Shown here piece after piece: positions 53,693 through 64,000 of a stretch of DNA of 64,000 nt. Numbering within the stretch: the first letter of the stretch is position 1; every line of letters starts with the position of its first letter. Source of the stretch: Nematocida parisii ERTm1 (taxonomy: Eukaryota; Microsporidia); assembly GCF_000250985.1 (NCBI RefSeq), contig NW_013524646.1:531913-595912 (forward strand), in the 5' to 3' direction. Position numbers and translations under genes: made by a program. The notes below the pieces were generated by a model that ran no database searches, was not told where the DNA came from, and worked only from the letters and a program-made list of their open reading frames with translations.

Positions 53693-56600
53693 ATGAGCAA
53701 ATTGTCACAGGAGGATTGCTGGAAGGTTGTCTCTGCGTTTTTCAAGGAAAAGGGGCTGGTACGGCAGCAGCTGGACTCGTTCAATGAATTTATACAAAGT
53801 ACAATGCAGGAGGTGGTTGATGAGAATTCTAAGATTGTTCTGCTGGCGCACAGTCCTACGGGGGAAGAAGAGCAGGCAAGGAAGTATACGATAGAGTTCA
53901 AGCAGATATATGTGAGCAAGCCGCCCACAATAACTGAGCCAGATGGAAGAACATCTTCTATGTTTCCAAATGATGCCAGGGTAAGAAGTCTTACATACTC
54001 TGCCTCGTTGTACATAGACATTGTAAAGACAGAGCACATAGGAGATGAAGAGGTGGAGTCACGGTCGTACAAGAAAATGCCAATAGGATCTATTCCGATA
54101 ATGCTGCGGTCTCTGTACTGCGTTTATAGCAATACAGACGACCGGGACATGAACAGGATAGAGGAGTGTACATACGACCAAGGAGGATATTTTATTGTGA
54201 ATGGGTCGGAGAAGGTGCTGATTGCACATGAAAGGATGGCATCAAACCTGGTGTATATTTTTAAGAAGTCGCCGCCGTCCCCGTATCTTTACACTGCAGA
54301 GATGCGGTCTGTGCCGGATCATGGCCTTAGACTTCCATCCTCTCTTACAATTAGGCTGGTCTCCAGAGCATCAGATAGCGCGTCAGGCGGAGGGTATTTG
54401 CTGCGGGCACTTCTGCCGCATGCAAAGTTGGACGTGCCTGTTGTTGTGATTTTCCGGGCCCTTGGATTTGTCTCAGATAAGGAAATCCTCGAGCACATCT
54501 GCTATGACTTCTCTGATACAGAGATGCTGAGTATGCTTAGGCCAAGTATCGAGGAGGCGTTTGTTATACAGGACCAGGGCGTGGCACTAGACTACATAGG
54601 AAAAAGAGTTGCACCAGCAGGGTTCAGCAAAGAGAAAAGAATTAAATTTGCCAAGGACCTCTTCCAGAAAGAGTTTCTTCCGCATGTAGGAACAAAGGAG
54701 TTCTGCGAAACAAAAAAGGCATATTTATTCGGATACACCATAAACAAGCTACTTATGGTGGCACTGGGAAGAAGAAGCGAGGAAGACAGAGACCACTATG
54801 GAAGAAAGCGGCTGGATCTGGCGGGGCCCCTTATGACAGGACTGTTCAGGATGCTTTTCAAAAAGATGAGCAATGAGCTGGCGAAGTACATGCAGCGGTG
54901 CATAGATGGAAATAAAGATCTGAATCTGATTGTGGGCCTGCGTACATCCACACTTACCAATGGGCTGAGATATTCTCTAGCAACAGGTAACTGGGGAGAG
55001 CAATCAAAGAGCATGCAGGCACGAGCTGGTGTTGCACAGGTGCTGAACAGATACAACTATATATCTACGCTCTCACATCTTAGGAGAGTAAACACCCCAA
55101 TTGGAAGGGATGGAAAGCTAGCCAAGCCGAGACAGCTGCACTCAAGCCACTGGGGGATGGTGTGCCCGGCAGAGACTCCAGAAGGGCAGGCTTGTGGGCT
55201 GGTAAAGAACTTTGCGCTTATGTCGCATGTCTCAGTGGGGACTAGCTCTTCCGTTGTGGTGGAGCTGCTTGAAGAATGCGGGCTTGAAGGTCTAGAAGAA
55301 GTCAGCCCATCTGCAATCGTGGGAGCAACAAAGGTGCTTGTGAATGGGTCATGGGTTGGTGTGCACCGATCGCCAGACGACCTAATGGGCACGCTGAAGT
55401 ATCTTAGAAGGTCTGGAGAGCTTTCTTCTGAGATAGCAATTGTGCGAGACTTGAGGGAAAAGGAGATTCGAATCAATACCGATGGTGGAAGGGCGTGCCG
55501 GCCGCTCTTTATTGTAGACAAAGGCGTGCTTCGGATAGAGCGGTTCCTAGAGGCCAATCGGCACAGGAAATTCACATGGGACGAGCTGATGGCAGATGGG
55601 TGCGTTGAGTTTTTGGATGTTGAAGAGGAGGAGACAGCAATGATTGCAGTTAAGCCAGGCGACCTGAAGAACACGGATGTTATGTACACCCACTGTGAAA
55701 TACAGCCTGCTACTATGCTTGGTGTATGTGCATCAGTGGTGCCTTTCCCAGACCACAACCAGTCACCAAGAAACACATATCAGAGTGCTATGGGTAAGCA
55801 GGCCATGGGGATGTATGCCACAAATTTCCTTATGCGGATGGACTCCCTCTCAAATGTGCTGTGCTATCCGCAGAAGCCACTTGTTATAACACAGAGCATG
55901 AACTTCCTGCGGTTTAGAGAGCTTCCTTCTGGCCAGAATGCCATGGTGGCAATTGCCTGCTACAGCGGGTACAACCAAGAAGACAGTGTGGTGATGAACA
56001 GAGGAGCGGTGGATAGAGGGCTTTTTAGAAGCTTTTTCTACCGAACCTACAGCGATATGGAAAGCAGAACCAAGCCAGAGGAGCAGGAGTGCTTTATGAA
56101 GCCAGATAGAAGGTCTGTCCAGAGAATGAAGAACGCAAACTATGAAAAGCTTGATATGGACGGGCTGGTGCCCCCTGGAACTAGAGTCTCTGGTGAAGAC
56201 GTGCTAATTGGCAAAACAGTAAGCACGCCAGACGGGTATAAAGACGCTAGTACTACTATGCGTGGCACAGAAAGTGGGGTAGTTGATAGAGTCATCCTCA
56301 CCACAAAGGATGGGTACAGATATGCACGGATTCGCGTTCGGTCAGCAAGAACTCCGCAGATGGGGGATAAGTTTGCATCGCGGCACGGGCAGAAGGGAAC
56401 AATTGGTATTATGCTTTCTCCAGAGGACATGCCATTCACAGCAGATGGAATTACACCCGATATCATCATTAATCCGCACGCCATCCCGAGTAGAATGACG
56501 ATCGGGCACTTGGTTGAGTGCCTGCTTGGAAAGGTAAGCTGCATGTCAGGGAAGGAGGGCGATGCCACCCCATTCACTGGGCTAAGCGTAGAGGAGATCA

Positions 56601-57106
56601 GTGAGGAGCTGCAAAAGCACGGGTACCAGAAGCGAGGATTTGAAGTTATGTATTCTGGATTCACGGGAAGAAAAATGCGCAGTCAAATATTCATAGGCCC
56701 CACATACTACCAGCGGCTGAAGCACATGGTGGCGGATAAAATACACGCACGTGCCCATGGACCAGTGCAAATTCTTACAAGGCAGCCTGTGGAGGGAAGA
56801 AGTAGGGATGGTGGCCTTCGATTTGGAGAAATGGAGAGAGACTGCATGATATCACATGGTGCAGCTACATTCCTGAAAGAGAGACTATGCGATGTCAGTG
56901 ATAAGTTTGAAGTCTTTATTTGCAATGACTGCGGGGTGTTCTGCGCTGGAAACAAAGAAAGAGGCCTGTACCTCTGCCAGCTATGTGGAACAAGAACCAG
57001 TGTAAGTATGGTGTATATGCCGTATGCCTTTAAACTTCTTGTCCAGGAAATGATGGCTATGTGCATCTCGGTGCAAATGAGGCTGGAGTCCTGGAAGAAG
57101 ATTTAG
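53693..57106 (+). CDS. RPB2: RNA polymerase II second-largest subunit RPB2
   Basis: A full-length 1137-residue subunit. It starts [14 protein letters not shown], as RPB2 does. Protrusion, lobe, fork ([20 protein letters not shown]), external and hybrid-binding regions ([37 protein letters not shown]), and the C-terminal anchor and clamp, with a zinc ribbon of four Cys (CNDC ... CQLC, near 1080-1105), are all visible. Pol I or III paralogs differ at the N-terminus. The protein is about 90 residues shorter than yeast Rpb2. GC content and Arg codon use (CGG, CGA) are higher here than in neighbouring genes. Confidence 0.98.
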   Translation: MSKLSQEDCWKVVSAFFKEKGLVRQQLDSFNEFIQSTMQEVVDENSKIVLLAHSPTGEEEQARKYTIEFKQIYVSKPPTITEPDGRTSSMFPNDARVRSLTYSASLYIDIVKTEHIGDEEVESRSYKKMPIGSIPIMLRSLYCVYSNTDDRDMNRIEECTYDQGGYFIVNGSEKVLIAHERMASNLVYIFKKSPPSPYLYTAEMRSVPDHGLRLPSSLTIRLVSRASDSASGGGYLLRALLPHAKLDVPVVVIFRALGFVSDKEILEHICYDFSDTEMLSMLRPSIEEAFVIQDQGVALDYIGKRVAPAGFSKEKRIKFAKDLFQKEFLPHVGTKEFCETKKAYLFGYTINKLLMVALGRRSEEDRDHYGRKRLDLAGPLMTGLFRMLFKKMSNELAKYMQRCIDGNKDLNLIVGLRTSTLTNGLRYSLATGNWGEQSKSMQARAGVAQVLNRYNYISTLSHLRRVNTPIGRDGKLAKPRQLHSSHWGMVCPAETPEGQACGLVKNFALMSHVSVGTSSSVVVELLEECGLEGLEEVSPSAIVGATKVLVNGSWVGVHRSPDDLMGTLKYLRRSGELSSEIAIVRDLREKEIRINTDGGRACRPLFIVDKGVLRIERFLEANRHRKFTWDELMADGCVEFLDVEEEETAMIAVKPGDLKNTDVMYTHCEIQPATMLGVCASVVPFPDHNQSPRNTYQSAMGKQAMGMYATNFLMRMDSLSNVLCYPQKPLVITQSMNFLRFRELPSGQNAMVAIACYSGYNQEDSVVMNRGAVDRGLFRSFFYRTYSDMESRTKPEEQECFMKPDRRSVQRMKNANYEKLDMDGLVPPGTRVSGEDVLIGKTVSTPDGYKDASTTMRGTESGVVDRVILTTKDGYRYARIRVRSARTPQMGDKFASRHGQKGTIGIMLSPEDMPFTADGITPDIIINPHAIPSRMTIGHLVECLLGKVSCMSGKEGDATPFTGLSVEEISEELQKHGYQKRGFEVMYSGFTGRKMRSQIFIGPTYYQRLKHMVADKIHARAHGPVQILTRQPVEGRSRDGGLRFGEMERDCMISHGAATFLKERLCDVSDKFEVFICNDCGVFCAGNKERGLYLCQLCGTRTSVSMVYMPYAFKLLVQEMMAMCISVQMRLESWKKI

Positions 57107-57347
57107 CCCAATAGATCCTCTATAAATAATCGCTAAGCCACAGAACTGCACTTTGCTGCTACTGCCCTGTCCCTGCAGGAGTTCACGTTTTGAATGCTGT
57201 AGTCTATCCCAGAATATTAATAGTTATTACCAGAAGATATAAGCAATAAACAAATTTTATTTTAGGGCGTTATAACTGAAAATAGATGCATTGTGCTGTT
57301 TTTATTATTAATCTTGAACAATCCCTGCCATATAGCAAAGTGCGGCT

Positions 57348-59039
57348 CTACACAGTATCAAAGACGTATGCTCTGCCAGTTGATGCAAAATACTCCATAA
57401 TCAGATTAAGCACTAGTCTAACATATATAAAGGGCCTAAATATAATTGTAGGCGCACTTGGTGTTATTGCAATTAGTATTCCTGCTATAATAGCCAGGCG
57501 TATGCTGAAGTATATTATTTGCTCGGTCCGTAATACTTTGTTGTTTATTGCCAATAAAGTATCCTTATGTGCAGGAGTCGGCAGGAAAACCACAGCTAGA
57601 GTTACAGCCAGCAGAGAGTGGGGTAAGTACGGCAGTCTCTGTACTCGTGTTGAGAAGTACACTGATATAGTCAGTATTAGCACTAAAATACTCTTAAGCT
57701 GCTCAATCTGGCTCACTGTTATTTTGTACAGAATACTTCGCATGTCATACATTACAGATATTATTGTAGTATAGAATAAAATCACTGGGATAGTTATGAA
57801 CATGGCTTCTGGCCCTCCTACAAGAACATTCCCGAGTGCACCAAGCCCAAAGAACACTGCAGATCCTATAAGAACCTTGGCAATTGCAAATCCAAATCTT
57901 TCTCTCTCATATACTGCAATGTTTGTTAATTCCTTCTTTGTGTACTTCTTTCCGCCCATAGAAGACTTGAAGTGCAATCCCGCAATGCATGCAGCTGCTA
58001 CAAAGAATAGGGAAACCCATATACAGATCCCTCCAGAAATAAACCACAGCGGCTTAGACAGTGCAATTATAGAGAAGTCCTGGGGGTTTATGAATTTTGG
58101 AGATATAATGGTGAATATCACCGCTATAATTGATAAAATACCCACTGTAAATACTGTGTAATTATTTTTGTCAGATATTTTTTTACCAAATTCCATGAAT
58201 GCCCTAATGAAAATGCAAATTAAATTTGACAGAATAAATATGCACAAACTAATATATGATGATAGTATTTTACCTATTGGCTCAACTACATTTTTGTACT
58301 CTTCGAATTGTTTTGTTCGGATTGCAATTTGTTCTTTCTTCAGTTCTGGGTTTATGATATTTATAACATCCTTGGAAATATTGCTGAGTAGGATCGATAC
58401 GTCTGGGATTTCTTTAATCAAGTCTCCTATTATTGGAATCTTCTTTGCTCCTCCTTTTATAATATTAAGGACACACTGTGCTAAGTAGCAGATCACGTTA
58501 ATTGTAACAATAGATATAACAAACACGGAAAACACTGCATACTCTAGCATCATAACCAGATGGCGCAGTATATGTTCAAATATAAACTCATACCCCTTTT
58601 CAATTATATCGCAAATAGTTACAACCCAGCTTTTAATATAATCTCCTCGTTTTCCTGGCTTTTTGTAGGTTTTAACCACTTTCTTTTTCTCATCCTTTTC
58701 AGAAGAGGACTTTCCTGCTGCTTTAGCAGCCTTGGGCTTCTGACGCAGTATATGCAGTTGAATAAAATCAGTTATTCTTGCTAAAATATTATCAAATGCA
58801 TCCTTAAGATTTTTGACTGCTTTGTCTGGGCTGTTGTATGTCTCATTGGTGCACACTATAACTTCTCTAACTCGGCCGAACTTCCTGGCTTTCCTCAGTG
58901 CACTGAATAGTGTTAAAGTGAACGGTAATATAAACATCTCAACAATAATGCTAAGAGGCAAGAATATCCCCCATAATGTTGATTCTAACAGAGAGCCATT
59001 TGAAATGGCCTTTATACTATTCTTTACAAGCACGCTCAT
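57348..59039 (-). CDS. polytopic membrane protein, family not recognised
   Basis: 563 residues with about nine to ten hydrophobic segments: one or two near the N-terminus (WGIFLPLSIIVEMFILPFTL), a cytosolic-looking Lys-rich loop (about 95-135, KPKAAKAAGKSSSEKDEKKK), then pairs at about 165-200, 260-290, 300-320, 330-355, 385-430 and 450-540. Charged helices (KIPIIGDLIKEIPDVSILL) separate them. It does not show a transporter signature I know. The start ATG follows AAAATTTTT, the local start signal. A 162-codon frame on the opposite strand at 57286-57774 is taken as its shadow. Function unknown. Confidence 0.65.
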   Translation of the reverse strand: MSVLVKNSIKAISNGSLLESTLWGIFLPLSIIVEMFILPFTLTLFSALRKARKFGRVREVIVCTNETYNSPDKAVKNLKDAFDNILARITDFIQLHILRQKPKAAKAAGKSSSEKDEKKKVVKTYKKPGKRGDYIKSWVVTICDIIEKGYEFIFEHILRHLVMMLEYAVFSVFVISIVTINVICYLAQCVLNIIKGGAKKIPIIGDLIKEIPDVSILLSNISKDVINIINPELKKEQIAIRTKQFEEYKNVVEPIGKILSSYISLCIFILSNLICIFIRAFMEFGKKISDKNNYTVFTVGILSIIAVIFTIISPKFINPQDFSIIALSKPLWFISGGICIWVSLFFVAAACIAGLHFKSSMGGKKYTKKELTNIAVYERERFGFAIAKVLIGSAVFFGLGALGNVLVGGPEAMFITIPVILFYTTIISVMYDMRSILYKITVSQIEQLKSILVLILTISVYFSTRVQRLPYLPHSLLAVTLAVVFLPTPAHKDTLLAINNKVLRTEQIIYFSIRLAIIAGILIAITPSAPTIIFRPFIYVRLVLNLIMEYFASTGRAYVFDTV

Positions 59040-59085
59040 AAAAATTTTAAAAAATGATCATCGGTTAAACTTATATTTTAATTAG

Positions 59086-59826
59086 TCATGGAATTCTAGA
59101 AACCAAGTGCTTTATGGTCTTTTCCTCCTGCGTTGACACTTTAATAAAGCTCTCTGATAAAAGAAGCTCTTCTTTTTCCTTTTCTGTGTATATATGCGAA
59201 TTCTCCTCTACAAGTCTTTCTCCCTCTTCCAGAACGCTTAAGAGTGGATGAGCCTTCTCCACAAACGATTTATATCTCTGGGCTATGTGGTCGCCTGTAT
59301 ACACTTCGCTAATTGTTTTTCGCTCTATAATAGTTTTTTCTACTTCTTTCATTGCTTCTCGTGCTCTTTCTGTCCATGTATGTAATAAAGCACACGTTTT
59401 ATCCACTTTTGTAAGAATTTTCAAGAGATCTTCAGATATTTTGCTAGTCTTCAGTCTAAGAAGTGCTATTGCATTGGTTTCTTTTACCTTCCAATACTCT
59501 CTCAAGCTTTTTACTTCATCTACCATGTCTATTCCTTCTATGTCTAATTTGGTGCATCGCTGTACGTCTATTGCTAGGCTGGAGAACTTCTTTCCCACCT
59601 TCTCTAGAATTTCTCGTATCTTTCTTTCAACAGATGCCTGCTCGGTCTGAATGTTCTGTATGTTGTCTTCTATTGAGTACTCTTTTTTTGGGCTGTTATC
59701 AGACAAGTCATCTGTTTTTGTATTAATGTATTCACTAAGAGGTATTCCAAAGAGTTCTTCTTCTTTCTGTGAGTTGTCCATCTCCGTGCATTTGTCGATC
59801 TCTTTTAATTCAATACACATAATCAT
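59086..59826 (-). CDS. coiled-coil hypothetical protein
   Basis: 246 residues, highly charged, no membrane segment. Long helices with heptad-like spacing span about 60-225 (SVERKIREILEKVGKKFSSL, ISEDLLKILTKVDKTCALLHTW). Two near-N-terminal Met (59826 and 59820) are possible starts. Family not recognised; a kinetochore, tethering or spindle-pole type role is possible but unsupported. It lies 46 bp from the upstream start of the polytopic membrane gene on the same strand. Confidence 0.5.
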   Translation of the reverse strand: MIMCIELKEIDKCTEMDNSQKEEELFGIPLSEYINTKTDDLSDNSPKKEYSIEDNIQNIQTEQASVERKIREILEKVGKKFSSLAIDVQRCTKLDIEGIDMVDEVKSLREYWKVKETNAIALLRLKTSKISEDLLKILTKVDKTCALLHTWTERAREAMKEVEKTIIERKTISEVYTGDHIAQRYKSFVEKAHPLLSVLEEGERLVEENSHIYTEKEKEELLLSESFIKVSTQEEKTIKHLVSRIP

Positions 59827-60032
59827 TGGACAGTGGGCAGTCCTGCCGATTGGGTGCCAGCCCGTAGTTCTATTTCCATTTTTCTGCTGTAATACAATAA
59901 ATTAATGCTTTAGCAAGTACATACCAATTATTTTCTTTATTTTATTTTATAGGCTTGCTTTAGAATATAACCCGTACCTTTGAAAATGAGCACTGAAGGG
60001 TTTTTATTCTTTGATAGTTAAACAGGTTAAAA

Positions 60033-60521
60033 TTAAATCCCAAACAGAAGTTGCCTGAACAGAAGAAGTGCATTATATATAATAAACACACTGGCAGATA
60101 TAAAAATGAGTTCGGGTTTCTCTGGAGCCAATAATTCGGTCTCTTCATTAACAAGTGGGCCAGAGTACCTGATGCCAATTCTCTGCTCTAATACTTTTAC
60201 CCCCTTTAGCAAAAATATCTGCTTAAGGCTTTCTGCTGTAAGCATGTGCCCGCTCTTTATAAATTGAAACAAAAACATGTGGCTGCATAGGTTAAGCACT
60301 TTATCGGTGCCAATCATCTCAATTGCAATGGTTTGAGATTTACAGCCAGCAAGCATGCCAATCGATGGCTTTACTTTATAGTTTAGTGGGTGCGTTGTTT
60401 TTATCTTAAAAGCATAGTCGCTTTTTGTAATATTTCGGAGAGTGATCTCCGCATAGCCTGTGTCTTTGTTTATAACAACCTCAAATGGAGTTATTACAAT
60501 TTCTCCATCCTCTAGCACCAT
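60033..60521 (-). CDS. SCS2: VAP/Scs2-like MSP-domain ER protein
   Basis: 162 residues: an N-terminal MSP domain (about 1-115), with EIVITPFEVVIN, ITLRNITKSDYAFKIKTTHPLNYKVKPSIGMLAGCKSQTIAIEM, and a C-terminal membrane anchor (about 140-160, LIFISASVFIIYNALLLF). The FFAT-binding patch (FKIKTTHPLNYKVKP; compare FKVKTTAPRRYCVRP) is kept. VAP proteins anchor the ER to other membranes through FFAT partners. The linker between domain and anchor is very short and lacks a coiled coil. The first true ATG is at 60521. It is divergent from ProRS. Confidence 0.88.
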   Translation of the reverse strand: MVLEDGEIVITPFEVVINKDTGYAEITLRNITKSDYAFKIKTTHPLNYKVKPSIGMLAGCKSQTIAIEMIGTDKVLNLCSHMFLFQFIKSGHMLTAESLKQIFLLKGVKVLEQRIGIRYSGPLVNEETELLAPEKPELIFISASVFIIYNALLLFRQLLFGI

Positions 60522-60621
60522 GTACACTCTAAGTTAATTATAACTAAAATTTACTAATATATATTTCTGTATACAGTAAAGAGCACTTCCTCTTATTTAG
60601 CTATAAAAAATTGTGCATCCC

Positions 60622-62127
60622 ATGTCTAAAGCGCAGAAGTTTTCGATTGAGGCAACCCGGGAAAGCGACTTCCCAAGATGGTACAAAGAAACCGTGGTAA
60701 AAAGCGAAATACTAGACTACCATGACATTAATGGGTGCTATGTTCTTAGGCCCAATGGATTTTTTATCTGGAGTATGATCAAGCAGTACTTCACTGAAAA
60801 AATAGAATCAATGGGGGTTAAAGAGGCGTACTTCCCCATGCTGGTTTCAAAAGCAGCACTGGAAAAAGAAAAGGAGCACCTAGACGATTTTGCACCAGAG
60901 GTGGCGTGGATTACAGAGTGCGGAGGCAAGCCATTAGAGAATCCTGTGGCAATTAGGCCAACATCAGAGACAATTATGTACCCATACTATTCAAAATGGA
61001 TACAGAGCTATAGAGATCTGCCACTAAAGCTTAACCAGTGGTGCAATGTTCTGCGCTGGGAGACCACACAAACCATGCCGTTTGTTCGAGGAAGAGAGTT
61101 TCTATGGCAGGAAGGGCACACTGCACATCTGACCAGAAAAGAGGCAGACAAGGAGGTATTTGAAGTTCTGGATCTATATGCAGATGTATACAGAGAGCTT
61201 CTGGCAGTTCCTGTTGTAAAGGGCACAAAGAGTAAAAAGGAGACCTTTGCTGGTGCAGACTTTACCACAACAGTTGAGGTATTTATCCCATCCACTGGAA
61301 AGGGAATACAGGCTGCTACTTCACACTCACTAGGAACAAACTTCTCCAATATGTTCAATGTAACAGTGGAGGACCCCAGCGCGCCAGGAAGCTTTATGCC
61401 AGTTTTCCAGAACTCGTGGGGACTTAGTACAAGAAGTATTGGTGTGGCTATTCTAGTGCACTCTGACAACCGAGGAGTAGTTCTTCCCCCAAAGGTTGCA
61501 TCAGTCCAGGTTGTTATTGTTCCCTGCGGACTTTCTAAGAACACCTCAGATGAGGAGAAACAGAACATTCTGGCAGAGGCTGAACGAATAGAGAAAACAT
61601 TAAAGTCGCATGGCATTCGTGCACAGGCAGACCTTGCACTGAATGTTACGCCTGGTCACAAATTCAACCACTGGGAGGTGCGCGGTGTGCCCCTAAGAAT
61701 TGAAATAGGACCTAAGGACATGAAAAACAACCAAGCATGCTTTGCATGGCGTATGGATAAGACAAAAAAAAGTGTTTCTTTAGTAAACATTGCTGAGTCT
61801 GTTAAAGAAGAACTGGAATCTATTCACGAGACTATGTACCAGAATGCAAAGCTTCTCCAGGACTCGTGCATTCTAAAAGGATCCACAATGGATGATTTAA
61901 ACACAGCACTGCGAAGCGGCAAGATGTGCACTATGGTTTGGTGTGGCGCGGTAGAGTGTGAAGAAAAGATCAAAAAAATAACCGAAGAAAGAGATAAGAA
62001 CAACGTTGTAACAGCCACAGGAGCCAAGTCACTCTGCATTCCATTTACAGAGAACAAACCAACTGGCGCATGCAGTGTTTGCACAAATGAGGCCACCTGC
62101 ATAGGACTTTTCGGGAGATCATACTAA
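60622..62127 (+). CDS. PRS1: prolyl-tRNA synthetase, cytosolic
   Basis: 501 residues of class II synthetase in the eukaryotic/archaeal ProS form: FPRWYKETVVKSEILDY, motif 1 area with GVKEAYFPML, AIRPTSETIMYPYYSKWI (motif 2 neighbourhood), LRWETTQTMPFVRGREFLWQEGHTAH, QAATSHSLGTNFS, then NSWGLSTRSIGVAILVHSDNRGVVLPP. The anticodon-binding domain follows, then the zinc-like C-terminal domain with CMVWCGAVECEEKIK and CSVCTNEATCIGLFGRSY at the very end. The usual N-terminal editing-like domain of yeast is absent. The first ATG is at 60622. Confidence 0.97.
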   Translation: MSKAQKFSIEATRESDFPRWYKETVVKSEILDYHDINGCYVLRPNGFFIWSMIKQYFTEKIESMGVKEAYFPMLVSKAALEKEKEHLDDFAPEVAWITECGGKPLENPVAIRPTSETIMYPYYSKWIQSYRDLPLKLNQWCNVLRWETTQTMPFVRGREFLWQEGHTAHLTRKEADKEVFEVLDLYADVYRELLAVPVVKGTKSKKETFAGADFTTTVEVFIPSTGKGIQAATSHSLGTNFSNMFNVTVEDPSAPGSFMPVFQNSWGLSTRSIGVAILVHSDNRGVVLPPKVASVQVVIVPCGLSKNTSDEEKQNILAEAERIEKTLKSHGIRAQADLALNVTPGHKFNHWEVRGVPLRIEIGPKDMKNNQACFAWRMDKTKKSVSLVNIAESVKEELESIHETMYQNAKLLQDSCILKGSTMDDLNTALRSGKMCTMVWCGAVECEEKIKKITEERDKNNVVTATGAKSLCIPFTENKPTGACSVCTNEATCIGLFGRSY

Positions 62128-62373
62128 ACTGAAATCCTATTCTGTTTAGTTTACTTCAGGAAGTATGCCAGTAGTAAAATAAATCTTGAAATCGTAAGTT
62201 TAGTATATTGTATATCTTATCTGTCTTACTTATCAGGCAACGTCTTTTGTATACCAAAACTATACATCGTTTCTTTTTCTTGCAAGCTGGTTTTATTACA
62301 GATAGACAAATAATTAATTAAATCTCAGTCCGCGCAAAGCGCATGGATAAAACTCGCTCAAATATTTTTTTAT

Positions 62374-64000
62374 ATGCCCAAGCCAATTGGCCAAGTTTTA
62401 TCCTTTAGTGACAAAGGAGTATGCTTTGATACATTCAATGAAAAGTCAGAAACAATTCCATGCGTGTGCTGCAAGCTTGGAAAAGAATGGGTGGCTTACA
62501 CAACTTCCAGCGAGTTAATTATTCAGAGCACAATTACTGAAGAAAAATATGCGCACTCTATTCCAGATATTAAAAGTATAGAGTGTTTAGTAGACTGTAC
62601 AGCATGTGTAATAACAAAGAGCGACAAGATGTATTTTATACAGAAAGACAAAGTTATGCACACGGCAGAAAGAGTAAAATCCGCCATGCATGGGAAAGAG
62701 TTTCTTGTCTATTCACAGGAAGTAGAAGAAGCACCAGAGAAAAAAGAGCCACTGCCCAAAACAGGAGAGGCCGTTGCAAGTGATAAAAAGGCAGACGTGC
62801 AGACAAGTGCGGTTGATACTTTATATGTGCCACATCCCGCGGCAGAGCCTCCAAAGATCCCAGAATCTGCAGAGGCAGCACCAAGTGAGCAAAGCACCGG
62901 TAAAGGTGAACCAGCCAACCAAGTTGTACCGCCTACTTCGTCTGATGCTTCAAGTGTACCGCCAGCAGAAAAAGAGGCACAAAAAAAGACAAAAGCATCA
63001 AAAGCAGCGGCAGGTAAGAAGAAAGAGCCAGTGACTTTCAGAATACAGAAGAAAGAGGGAATGCGAACAGCTATTGTAAACAAAGCAAAACCTAGATTCC
63101 TAAAGGTCTACTCTATTATAGAGAAGAAAGAAATAGAAAACATATCAATCCCAGCACCACTGACATTCTCTATGACAGGAAAGTTTTTGGTCACTGTGCG
63201 TGTGTATAAATCATCCCCAGGTGAAATTGAGCTAATTCGATTGCAAAATGGAGAGAGAGTAAAAAAGCAGCCGGTTATAGATATGATATCTGCAGTGCTT
63301 ATTCCAGATCTTAAACATAGAGAGGAGAGAATGCTTTGCCTTTGTTCTCTAGGAAGTTCTAATGGCACATACTATGACGCAAAGGTGCTTTACTATATAG
63401 ACACAAAGCAGGAGAGCCTGAAGTTGATTTCTAGTATATGCAATCCAATTACAGACACAGCTTTCTTAAAAAAGAATGAATTTGCTGTATGCTACGACAA
63501 CAGTCCTAGCAAAATAGGCATATTTAATTCCAAAGGAGAAAAAATAAAAAACCTAAAGGAAGGCGTTAGAAACAAAATGTTCTTTAACCGACAGGAGAAC
63601 ATTGTGTGCTTGGCCGGAATGAACAACCTTCCAGGAAATATGGAGTTGGCTGAGTACCCATCAGAAGCTGTTTTATCTATAAATGAAGAGTTGGGGTGCT
63701 CTGTGATTGACTGGTCACCAGAAGGACGGTATTATCTAGTGGGGATAACCAACAAAATGTCAATAGATAATAAAGTAATTCTTTACGATTACTATTCTCA
63801 GAAAAGTTCTGAGGTGCTGTTTAAAGAACTAAAGAGCTGTATCTTCGCAGGAAAAGACCTTCCATTCAGCTCGCTTGAAAATCTTCCTGATAAGATTAGA
63901 ATAAAGAAATCAGAAGAGTACATCCCACCCTGTCTAAGGAAAGTAGGCCAAAAAGAAACAGCTGAGTGGGTAGCACCTCATATAATAAAGGACACAGCCA
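62374..64000 (+). CDS. eIF2A (beta-propeller initiation factor), 3' partial
   Basis: An open frame from the ATG at 62374 (MPKPIGQVLSFSDKG) to the window edge, 542 codons without stop. The last 200 residues fit eIF2A: NIVCLAGMNNLPGNMELAEY (compare LAGFGNLRGQMEVWD), CSVIDWSPEGRYYLVGIT and YIPPCLRK (compare YRPPALRN). The middle has a Pro/Ala/Glu-rich, disordered segment (about 120-225). eIF2A is a Met-tRNA-binding protein used in alternative initiation. The usual propeller continues up to the edge; the C-terminal basic tail is probably outside. The start follows a T-tract. Assignment is good but partly on pattern. Confidence 0.8.
   Translation, partial: MPKPIGQVLSFSDKGVCFDTFNEKSETIPCVCCKLGKEWVAYTTSSELIIQSTITEEKYAHSIPDIKSIECLVDCTACVITKSDKMYFIQKDKVMHTAERVKSAMHGKEFLVYSQEVEEAPEKKEPLPKTGEAVASDKKADVQTSAVDTLYVPHPAAEPPKIPESAEAAPSEQSTGKGEPANQVVPPTSSDASSVPPAEKEAQKKTKASKAAAGKKKEPVTFRIQKKEGMRTAIVNKAKPRFLKVYSIIEKKEIENISIPAPLTFSMTGKFLVTVRVYKSSPGEIELIRLQNGERVKKQPVIDMISAVLIPDLKHREERMLCLCSLGSSNGTYYDAKVLYYIDTKQESLKLISSICNPITDTAFLKKNEFAVCYDNSPSKIGIFNSKGEKIKNLKEGVRNKMFFNRQENIVCLAGMNNLPGNMELAEYPSEAVLSINEELGCSVIDWSPEGRYYLVGITNKMSIDNKVILYDYYSQKSSEVLFKELKSCIFAGKDLPFSSLENLPDKIRIKKSEEYIPPCLRKVGQKETAEWVAPHIIKDTA

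Noticed and set aside
57286-57774. 162-codon frame on the plus strand
   Set aside because: It lies wholly opposite the longer polytopic membrane frame, whose hydrophobic pattern explains the antisense opening; it has no start signal.
1-64000. Spliceosomal introns
   Set aside because: Every recognised gene reads through in one frame; I saw no GTAAGT...AG pair needed to restore a protein.

Overview
The window looks like a stretch of a compact microsporidian nuclear genome, most likely a Nematocida-like lineage (inference from gene content and style; I could run no search). Reasons: clearly eukaryotic housekeeping genes, many shorter than their usual orthologs; no intron needed in any recognisable gene; start codons closely preceded by AAATTT-like A/T tracts; very short or absent intergenic spacers; and a reduced mitosome-type gene set (mtHsp70, Pam16-like, Jac1-like and Erv1-like proteins) with no respiratory genes. 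About 50 protein genes and one tRNA are supported. The first gene (CPSF160-like) and the last (eIF2A) run off the window edges.

Layout. 1-7.6 kb: CPSF160/Cft1, kinesin-13, uracil-DNA glycosylase, CTP synthase. 7.6-10.7 kb: an AT-rich island of short-period repeats around a fast-evolving membrane protein and a BolA-like gene. 10.7-16 kb: uS10, NC2beta, ERCC1, NAA10, EAF6-like, a degenerate polysaccharide deacetylase, Kae1, Erv1. 16-18.4 kb: a frameshifted integrase relic beside an unexplained GC-rich, structured segment. 18.4-28.9 kb: ArfGAP, mtHsp70, a SNAPC4-like Myb factor, a Sec8-like protein with a possible frameshifted tail, EXO1, eL29, eS7, CCR4. 29-34.7 kb: a secreted Asn/Thr/Gly-repeat protein, Sec23, a hypothetical protein, a RING E3. 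34.7-45 kb: MCM8-like, NSA2, RAD51, a 52-codon ORF, TAF10, KRR1, a phosphate-type transporter, a membrane AAA ATPase, an actin-like protein. 45-53.5 kb: Pam16-like, an OB-like hypothetical, eIF2gamma, RPB11, an ER J-like protein, PDH E1alpha, a RING-CH protein, V-ATPase C, initiator tRNA-Met, Jac1. 53.7-64 kb: RPB2, a polytopic membrane protein, a coiled-coil protein, VAP, prolyl-tRNA synthetase, eIF2A.

Functional threads. Transcription and RNA: CPSF160, RPB2, RPB11, NC2beta, TAF10, SNAPC4-like, EAF6-like, CCR4. Translation: ribosomal proteins, NSA2, KRR1, eIF2gamma, eIF2A, ProRS, Kae1, initiator tRNA. DNA repair: UDG, ERCC1, EXO1, RAD51 and an MCM8-like helicase. Mitosome and Fe-S: mtHsp70, Pam16-like, Jac1, Erv1, BolA-like. 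Membrane traffic: Sec23, Sec8-like, ArfGAP, VAP, V-ATPase C.

The least explained items are the divergent gene pairs whose start codons lie only 12-18 bp apart, a dispersed 17-bp direct-repeat element (CGGGTTA-NNT-CGGGTTA), a cluster of three perfect inverted repeats at 45.3 kb, the GC-rich structured segment at 17.8-18.1 kb, and several lineage-specific membrane or secreted proteins.
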